Positions 7,219 through 11,610 of a stretch of 11,610 nucleotides of DNA are shown here, piece after piece (within the stretch, counting starts at the first letter, position 1; every line of letters starts with the position of its first letter). The notes beneath the pieces are model-generated. The model made no database searches. It was not told the DNA's origin and was given only the letters and a program-made list of their open reading frames with translations. Position numbers and translations under genes: made by a program. This DNA is from Altererythrobacter sp. Lineage in GTDB: Bacteria > Pseudomonadota > Alphaproteobacteria > Sphingomonadales > Sphingomonadaceae. Location: assembly GCA_023299945.1 (NCBI GenBank), contig JALZVZ010000233.1, positions 1 through 11,610 of the forward strand, written 5' to 3'.

Positions 7219-7716
7219 TTAGGCAGGTTTAAAGTCCATCGCGACGCCATTGATGCAGTGGCGTTTGCCGGTTGGCTTTGGCCCATCGCTGAAGATATGG
7301 CCCAAATGCCCACCGCAATTAGCACAATGCACTTCGGTGCGCGGATAGCCTATCTTATAATCGGTTGTGGTCGCCACTGCGCTTTTGTCGACCGCAGCAT
7401 AAAAACTCGGCCAGCCCGACTTGCTGTCGAATTTTGTAAGCGAGGAATAGAGCTGATTGCCGCATCCCGCACAAACAAATGTGCCGCGCCGCTTTTCATT
7501 GTCCAATGGAGAGGAAAAGGGACGCTCTGTCGCTGCCTCGCGCAAAACGCGATATTCCGCCGCTGTCAATTTCTTGCGCCATTGCGCATTGGTCAGCTTA
7601 ACCGGAAAATTCTTCGCCTGTGCTTGCGATACGCCGCATGCCGCCAAAACGGGCAGGGCGGCAGACACGGCAAATCCTGCCAGAATATGGCGGCGTGATG
7701 TGTTGCATTTGGACAT
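7219..7716 (-). CDS. msrB: Peptide-methionine (R)-S-oxide reductase MsrB, exported (Tat, lipobox)
   Basis: 165-residue MsrB that reduces methionine-R-sulfoxide in oxidised proteins. Zinc cysteines are in CAGC (82, 85) and CANC (131, 134), the catalytic Cys is in GKRHCINGVAMDF (Cys154), and the family blocks GWPSFY and HCANCGGHLGHIFSDGPKPTG are intact. The usual resolving Cys before GWPSF is Ser (S100), so regeneration probably uses a different thiol or reductant. The N-terminus SRRHILAGF has a twin-arginine motif, then a hydrophobic stretch ending in lipobox LAAC (Cys27); AQA at 32-34 is an alternative signal peptidase I site. The protein is therefore likely periplasmic, either lipid-anchored or soluble. 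ATG 7716 is chosen because GGAGGA (7728-7723) lies 6 bases upstream; the longer frame would add 19 residues before the signal peptide. It lies 87 bases downstream of the P450 on the same strand. Confidence 0.93.
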   Translation of the reverse strand: MSKCNTSRRHILAGFAVSAALPVLAACGVSQAQAKNFPVKLTNAQWRKKLTAAEYRVLREAATERPFSSPLDNEKRRGTFVCAGCGNQLYSSLTKFDSKSGWPSFYAAVDKSAVATTTDYKIGYPRTEVHCANCGGHLGHIFSDGPKPTGKRHCINGVAMDFKPA

Positions 7717-7722
7717 TGTTAT

Positions 7723-7728
7723 TCCTCC
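7723..7728 (-). promoter_or_regulatory. Strong Shine-Dalgarno of msrB
   Basis: On the - strand this reads GGAGGA, 6 bases before ATG 7716. It fixes the start at the residue that opens the twin-arginine signal peptide. Confidence 0.85.
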
Positions 7729-7803
7729 GGCTTGTGCGCAATTCTTACCTACAGGTTCGCAGCAAACCACCAAAAGGTTTCAATTGGGCTCAAACCCGCT
7801 TTT

Positions 7804-9159
7804 CTAATAGTCGGTGACTTCAACCTCAAGCGTGCGGAAGCCTTCGACGAAGTTTGCACGCACTCGCTCAACTGCGCCTGCGACATGCACGCGCATGCGT
7901 TTTGCATGCAATTCTTCGAGCAATATCCGCAATTGCAGCTCGGCCAAACGCGCACCGACACAGCGGTGGATACCATAACCAAAGGCCAGATGGCGGCGCG
8001 CATTGTCGCGGGTAATGTCGAGCTTGGTCGCGTTTTCAAACACGGTTTCATCGCGGTTGGCTGAGTTATACCAAAGCACCACTTTATCGCCTGCCTTGAT
8101 CGTCTGGCCGAACACTTCGGTATCCTCGGTGCAGGTCCGGCGCATATGTTTCAGCGGCGTTTGATATCGGATGCATTCTTGCACAGCATTTGGGATCAGA
8201 TCCGGTTGTTCCTCGAACAATTTGCGCTGATCGGGGAATTTATCCATGGCATGAATGATGCCCGACATCGTGTTGCGGGTGGTGTCATTGCCGCCAACAA
8301 TTAGCAGCACCAAATTGCCCATAAATTCCTGCGGGCTCATCTGGTTCATGGCGGGGGAATGGATCATCATGGAGATGAGGTCGAGGCCGGCTTCTTCGCC
8401 TGATTTCTTGGCCCAAAGTTCCTGGAAATATTGCGCCATTTCCATTTGGATATTGCGGCGCACTTCTTCCATGCTTTTACCTGCCAACATCAGTTCTGTA
8501 TCGCCCGACCAATCGGACCAGAATGTCAGCAAATCGCGGTCTTCCCATGGGAAATCAAACAGCAATGCTAGCATGCCTGTGGTCAGCGGAATGGAAACTT
8601 CATCCACCCAGTTGAATGTCTTGCCGCGCGGCAATCCGTCCAAACATTCAGCTGTGCGCTGGCGGATTTGATCCTCCATCCTCTTCATTTCAGCAGGCTT
8701 AAACGCAGGTGCCACTGTGCGGCGTTGGCCAGTGTGCTTGGGCCGGTCCATCGCGATGAACATCGGCAATTCGAAACGCTGTTCGCCCTCGTTGAATTCC
8801 TCATCATCCATGCGTTCAAGGATGGTGATGCCGCCATGTTCCCAGCTGGACGAGAACACTTCTGGCAAAGCCTCTATATGCTGGATCGCCTTATGGTCGA
8901 CGATGCTCCAATAGGGGCCAAACGGGCTTTCCGGGATGTAATGCAATGGGCCAGCTTCGCGCATCTCGGCAAAGATCGGCTCCCATGTGTTGTCGGCATA
9001 AATATCACTGCGGCTGGTGTCCCATTTGTGCGGATGGGAAGGCAGATCATCAGGGTGAGCAGCAAAATGCGCTTTCAATGCGTCATGCGCTTTTGGTGAG
9101 CGCGTCCATTGTTTTTGCTGTGGTTTGTCTTCAGCCAGCGTCGCCATATCTCTCTCCAT
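7804..9159 (-). CDS. Cytochrome P450, CYP153-like (alkane/fatty-acid hydroxylase type)
   Basis: 451-residue soluble bacterial P450. The heme-ligand loop FGYGIHRCVG has its cysteine at about 400, the oxygen-activating I-helix motif GGNDTT is at 289-294, and the K-helix ExxR is ECIR at 328-331. ESPFGPYWS, ERF/QRFELPMFIAMD, LPRGKTFNWVDEVSIPLTT, LIVGGNDTTRN and QTPLKHMRRT are strongly reminiscent of CYP153, the family that hydroxylates terminal carbons of medium-chain alkanes and fatty acids. Related CYP families also use terpenes, so substrate is uncertain. Such enzymes need ferredoxin and ferredoxin reductase; none is encoded in the window. ATG 9159 has AGGAG (9173-9169) 9 bases upstream; ATG 9147 with GGAG 6 bases upstream is almost as good (447 aa). 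A 20-bp inverted repeat lies upstream. Same strand as the ABC operon behind it. Confidence 0.92.
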   Translation of the reverse strand: MERDMATLAEDKPQQKQWTRSPKAHDALKAHFAAHPDDLPSHPHKWDTSRSDIYADNTWEPIFAEMREAGPLHYIPESPFGPYWSIVDHKAIQHIEALPEVFSSSWEHGGITILERMDDEEFNEGEQRFELPMFIAMDRPKHTGQRRTVAPAFKPAEMKRMEDQIRQRTAECLDGLPRGKTFNWVDEVSIPLTTGMLALLFDFPWEDRDLLTFWSDWSGDTELMLAGKSMEEVRRNIQMEMAQYFQELWAKKSGEEAGLDLISMMIHSPAMNQMSPQEFMGNLVLLIVGGNDTTRNTMSGIIHAMDKFPDQRKLFEEQPDLIPNAVQECIRYQTPLKHMRRTCTEDTEVFGQTIKAGDKVVLWYNSANRDETVFENATKLDITRDNARRHLAFGYGIHRCVGARLAELQLRILLEELHAKRMRVHVAGAVERVRANFVEGFRTLEVEVTDY

Positions 9160-9170
9160 TGGTGGCGACT

Positions 9171-9180
9171 CCTTGCAAGG
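9171..9180. promoter_or_regulatory. Short perfect palindrome overlapping the P450 leader
   Basis: CCTTGCAAGG is a perfect 10-bp palindrome whose last bases overlap the AGGAG ribosome site of ATG 9159 on the - strand. It could be a protein-binding site affecting the leader; 10-bp palindromes also occur by chance. Confidence 0.2.
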
Positions 9181-9207
9181 GCCGCTCTTGGCCATGCATC
9201 CTGACCG

Positions 9208-9227
9208 TATTGACATGAATGTCAATA
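9208..9227. promoter_or_regulatory. 20-bp inverted repeat operator candidate upstream of P450
   Basis: TATTGACATGAATGTCAATA has perfect 9-bp arms around a 2-bp centre, about 50 bases upstream of the P450 start and just past the permease gene's stop. Arm and spacer size fit a TetR/MarR-type dimer. Each arm contains TTGACA (read in opposite directions), so the site may overlap a -35 element; no good -10 was found at 16-18 bp. Repressor gene not in the window. Confidence 0.6.
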
Positions 9228-9233
9228 TTAAGT

Positions 9234-9245
9234 TTCGATACCGAA
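9234..9245. promoter_or_regulatory. Second small inverted repeat beside the operator candidate
   Basis: TTCGATACCGAA is symmetric at 5 of 6 pairs (one mismatch) and lies 6 bases beyond the 20-bp repeat, between it and the permease stop. It might be a hairpin ending the ABC transcript or a second regulator site; weak evidence. Confidence 0.25.
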
Positions 9246-9252
9246 CCTAATG

Positions 9253-10521
9253 TTATGCTGGTTTGCGCTTGAGCAGTCGCTGCCAAACGGGGCGCTTGTT
9301 CGCAGCCCCTCCAGAACCAGATTTCATTACCCGGCTGCGGAACAGTTTCGCGCCAAAGCGAATGAAGATCAGCACCCAAATCGCTTGATAAACAAACGCT
9401 GCCAGATGGGGCCACAAAAGCTCGCTTTGTGCAGCGCGCGCCGTCATCGCGAAGGGCGAGCTGAGCGGGAAAGCGATTGTGGCCAGCTCCACCCAAATGC
9501 TCGCGCCCACCAATGCAAAGCTGGCGAAGATGAAGATGAACAATTGCATCATGGTGACGGGCATCGATAGGGTTTGCACCTCGCGCACGGTGCTGGCCAG
9601 CGCGCCAATCGTCAGGAAGATCGAGCCGATTAGCAGATAGCCCATGGAGAAATTGACCACGAACAGGAATGCAAACAAGGGCCAGCCAACGCCGGGTTCA
9701 GGCATATTGTCGACGACTGCGCGGTAGCCGCCAACATCACCGCCCAAATAATAAAACACTCCAGCAAGGCTGAACCATACTGCGATCCCGACCAGAGATA
9801 TGGCCAGCATGGCGAATAATTTGCCAAGGAACACAGCGTCCATCGGCAACGCTGCCGCAAGGATTTCGATGATCTTATTCGCTTTTTCTTCAACCAGATT
9901 GGACAGAACCATACCTGCCAGCATCATCATCAACATAAAGAGAACTGTCATGGAAATTTGCGCTGTATCCTTGCGCTGATCCTTGGTCTTGAGGCCGCTT
10001 GTCTCGATTTCCTCTGTTACGAGATCGGGATAAGCCACGTTGCCGCCAGACTGTGTCAGGGCCAATTGCATCGCGATCAGGCCTTGCCATGCGCGCAGCC
10101 GATCTGGCGTTGCGGTCAGGATGGGGGCTTTTAACGTGCCGGTCAGCACCGCGCCATATTTGCCGCTGGTGTCTTTGAGCACGGCTGCGGGATCGGCAGG
10201 GCCGCCATCGCTGGCCACAGGCAATCGTTTAATTTGGGGCACGGATCTGTCGCCCAGTTGCTCCGCCATTTTTTCGCGCGCACGCTCCAATCGGATCGTG
10301 TCATTTTCTTCCATTTGTACAGCGATTGCAGGCTGCACTTTGGTTTCCGCTTGAACTGAGCCAAGGCCTACAGCGATGCCCATAACAATCGCGGGGAATA
10401 ATGGTCCCAGCAGAAAGAACAGAAAGCTGCGAGAGAAAAGAATCGCGGTGAAATCACGCCGTGCCACGACATAGGCGGCTTGCAGCATGGTGAGGCGGGC
10501 TGTTTGTGACGTATCAATCAT
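9253..10521 (-). CDS. ABC-2 type permease, NatB-like (exporter)
   Basis: 422-residue inner-membrane protein. One N-terminal helix (about 26-53) precedes a periplasmic domain of about 135 residues, then five helices (about 190-210, 230-258, 277-307, 322-343, 371-396). The cytoplasmic motif after the second helix, SNLVEEKANKIIEIL, followed by GKLFAM, is the coupling region typical of the NatB/ABC2_membrane_3 family that pairs with a NatA-like ATPase for export. The start ATG 10521 overlaps the stop of the ATPase gene as ATGA (10521-10518), a translational-coupling arrangement. Length agrees with NatB-type permeases. The C-terminus ends in a basic tail (RLLKRKPA). Substrate is unknown: NatAB exports sodium in Bacillus, but this family covers many substrates. 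Confidence 0.88.
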   Translation of the reverse strand: MIDTSQTARLTMLQAAYVVARRDFTAILFSRSFLFFLLGPLFPAIVMGIAVGLGSVQAETKVQPAIAVQMEENDTIRLERAREKMAEQLGDRSVPQIKRLPVASDGGPADPAAVLKDTSGKYGAVLTGTLKAPILTATPDRLRAWQGLIAMQLALTQSGGNVAYPDLVTEEIETSGLKTKDQRKDTAQISMTVLFMLMMMLAGMVLSNLVEEKANKIIEILAAALPMDAVFLGKLFAMLAISLVGIAVWFSLAGVFYYLGGDVGGYRAVVDNMPEPGVGWPLFAFLFVVNFSMGYLLIGSIFLTIGALASTVREVQTLSMPVTMMQLFIFIFASFALVGASIWVELATIAFPLSSPFAMTARAAQSELLWPHLAAFVYQAIWVLIFIRFGAKLFRSRVMKSGSGGAANKRPVWQRLLKRKPA

Positions 10522-11522
10522 TGCTCAGCTCCCGCTTCTTCGCCCATTTCCGCCGCGGCTGCCTCGCCAGCAATATGCACAAACGCATCGTGCAATCCGG
10601 CGCGTTCGATGGAGAGTGAGAGAATGCCAGCCTCGCCTTCGATTAACTGGCGCAGCAATGGCTCAACACCGCCATCAGGCAGGTCGAACATGAAGTAATC
10701 GCCCTCGCGCCGGGCATCTTTTGGTAGAGCATTGGTCCAAGCGCCTTCGCGCGCCCGTGTTTCCAAGCGCACTTGTGCTGGAATGCGGTCGCGCGCGGCC
10801 TCGACACTGCCGGCATAGGGGACTTTGCCCCCTGCAATGATCGCCACGCCTTCACAAAGCCGCTCGGCATGATGGATGACATGGGTGGAGAAAATGACCG
10901 TGGTGCCATCTTCTGCCAGCGCGCGGATCATGCGCTCCAACTTGCCTTGGTTGATCGCATCAAGACCAGAAAATGGCTCGTCCAAAACCACCAATTTGGG
11001 GCGGTGGATCAGCGTGCCAAGCAATTGGACTGTCTGCGCCATCCCCTTGGAAAGTTGGCGGATTTGACGGTCAGCAGCATGAGACAGCCCGTGCGCCTCC
11101 AGCAATTCCAGCCCGCGCTTCTTGCCCTCTTCTAGCGTCAACCCGCGCAATGCGCCCATAAAGGCCACCGCTTCGATTGCTTTCATACTTGGGTAAAGCC
11201 CGCGTTCTTCTGGCAAATATCCGATCAGCCGCGCAATATCATGCGGGCGGTCATGGCCAAACACGCGCCGAACGCCTTCGTCAGGATCAATAATGCCGAG
11301 CAGCATCCGCAAGGTTGTAGTTTTGCCCGCACCATTGGGGCCAAGCACGCCGTAAATCGCGCCTTCAGGCACGGACAGGTCGACATTGTGCACCGCGATG
11401 GTGTCGTCGAACCGTTTGACCAATCCGCGCGCTTCAATGGCTAGGGGGCGCGTGTCGCCTGCCCCCGCTACCGTGATTTCCGATTTGCCCGAGGCTGTGT
11501 GTTCGCTTACCGCAATATCCAT
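10518..11522 (-). CDS. ABC transporter ATP-binding protein, NatA-like
   Basis: 334-residue single-cassette ATPase. Walker A GPNGAGKTT is at 61-69, the NatA-type region IGYLPEERGLYPSM (about 100-113) stands where the Q-loop is, signature LSKGMAQ at 157-163, Walker B LVVLDEP at 177-183 followed by the D-loop SGLD, and H-loop His214 in STHVIHH. The C-terminal ~110 residues are the accessory domain seen in NatA relatives. A 28-residue N-terminal extension precedes the cassette and has no obvious motif. It pairs with the downstream permease through a 4-base overlap, forming an export ABC transporter. ATG 11522 has no strong Shine-Dalgarno (a palindromic GGGTTAACCC sits 9-18 bases upstream); a later start is possible, but no in-frame ATG precedes the cassette. 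Substrate unknown. Confidence 0.93.
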   Translation of the reverse strand: MDIAVSEHTASGKSEITVAGAGDTRPLAIEARGLVKRFDDTIAVHNVDLSVPEGAIYGVLGPNGAGKTTTLRMLLGIIDPDEGVRRVFGHDRPHDIARLIGYLPEERGLYPSMKAIEAVAFMGALRGLTLEEGKKRGLELLEAHGLSHAADRQIRQLSKGMAQTVQLLGTLIHRPKLVVLDEPFSGLDAINQGKLERMIRALAEDGTTVIFSTHVIHHAERLCEGVAIIAGGKVPYAGSVEAARDRIPAQVRLETRAREGAWTNALPKDARREGDYFMFDLPDGGVEPLLRQLIEGEAGILSLSIERAGLHDAFVHIAGEAAAAEMGEEAGAEQ

Positions 11523-11530
11523 GGCTGCGG

Positions 11531-11540
11531 GGGTTAACCC
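11531..11540. promoter_or_regulatory. GGGTTAACCC palindrome upstream of ABC operon
   Basis: A perfect 10-bp palindrome 9 bases upstream of the ATPase start, with a second GGTTAAC core at 11571-11577, 39 bases further out. TTAACC resembles a CtrA half-site. Either could be an operator in the promoter region of the ABC operon; no clear -10/-35 pair was seen. Confidence 0.25.
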
Positions 11541-11610
11541 TGATCGCTAAACAGGAGCAACCCCAAGCGTGGTTAACGATAGTGCAATCATTACCCTGCG
11601 CGAAGAGTTG

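Noticed and set aside
7258..7698. 146-codon open frame on the + strand opposite msrB
   Set aside because: Shadow of msrB, whose zinc and catalytic motifs are unambiguous on the - strand.
7747..7756. ACCTACAGGT in the P450-msrB gap as an operator or terminator
   Set aside because: Only 4-bp arms with a mismatched centre and no T-run; too weak to call.

Overview
The window looks like chromosomal DNA of an alphaproteobacterium, most likely order Sphingomonadales (Erythrobacter/Sphingorhabdus-like). This rests on moderately GC-rich coding sequence, a CYP153-like P450, a sphingomonad-type GT-C membrane protein next to GtrA, and general protein character. No RNA gene, insertion sequence, phage gene, CRISPR array or origin was found. 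Ten protein-coding genes fill almost the whole window, and no gene-free stretch exceeds about 135 bases.

Layout, left to right. (1) The 3' part of a fatty acid hydroxylase/sterol desaturase family gene on the + strand runs in from the left edge. (2) A convergent small acidic protein of unknown function follows on the - strand; the 125-base gap between the two is full of inverted repeats. (3) Divergent from it, on the + strand, is a two-domain ABC-F ATPase (YheS/Uup-like, ribosome-associated rather than a transporter). (4) A + strand cluster follows: a FAD-dependent oxidoreductase with a UDP-galactopyranose-mutase/HemY-type fold, a GtrA family four-helix membrane protein, and a 611-residue polytopic membrane protein with STT3/AglB-like motifs. 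GtrA and the large protein overlap or abut. I read these three as a polyprenyl-linked sugar pathway (flavoenzyme, flippase-like protein, GT-C transferase). (5) After a convergent gap carrying four 10-bp tandem repeats, everything is on the - strand. In transcription order from the right edge it is: a NatA-like ABC ATPase, a NatB-like permease (ATGA stop/start overlap), a CYP153-like cytochrome P450 preceded by a 20-bp inverted repeat that looks like an operator, and an exported MsrB with both a twin-arginine motif and a lipobox.

The most interesting items are the flavoenzyme/GtrA/GT-C cluster, whose substrate is unknown; the near-perfect palindromes just upstream of the flavoenzyme and the P450; and the hairpin between the first two genes, whose pairing with G-U wobbles favours the + strand RNA. 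Nothing in the window is clearly a new defence or mobile system. Family names come from recognised motifs, not from database searches.
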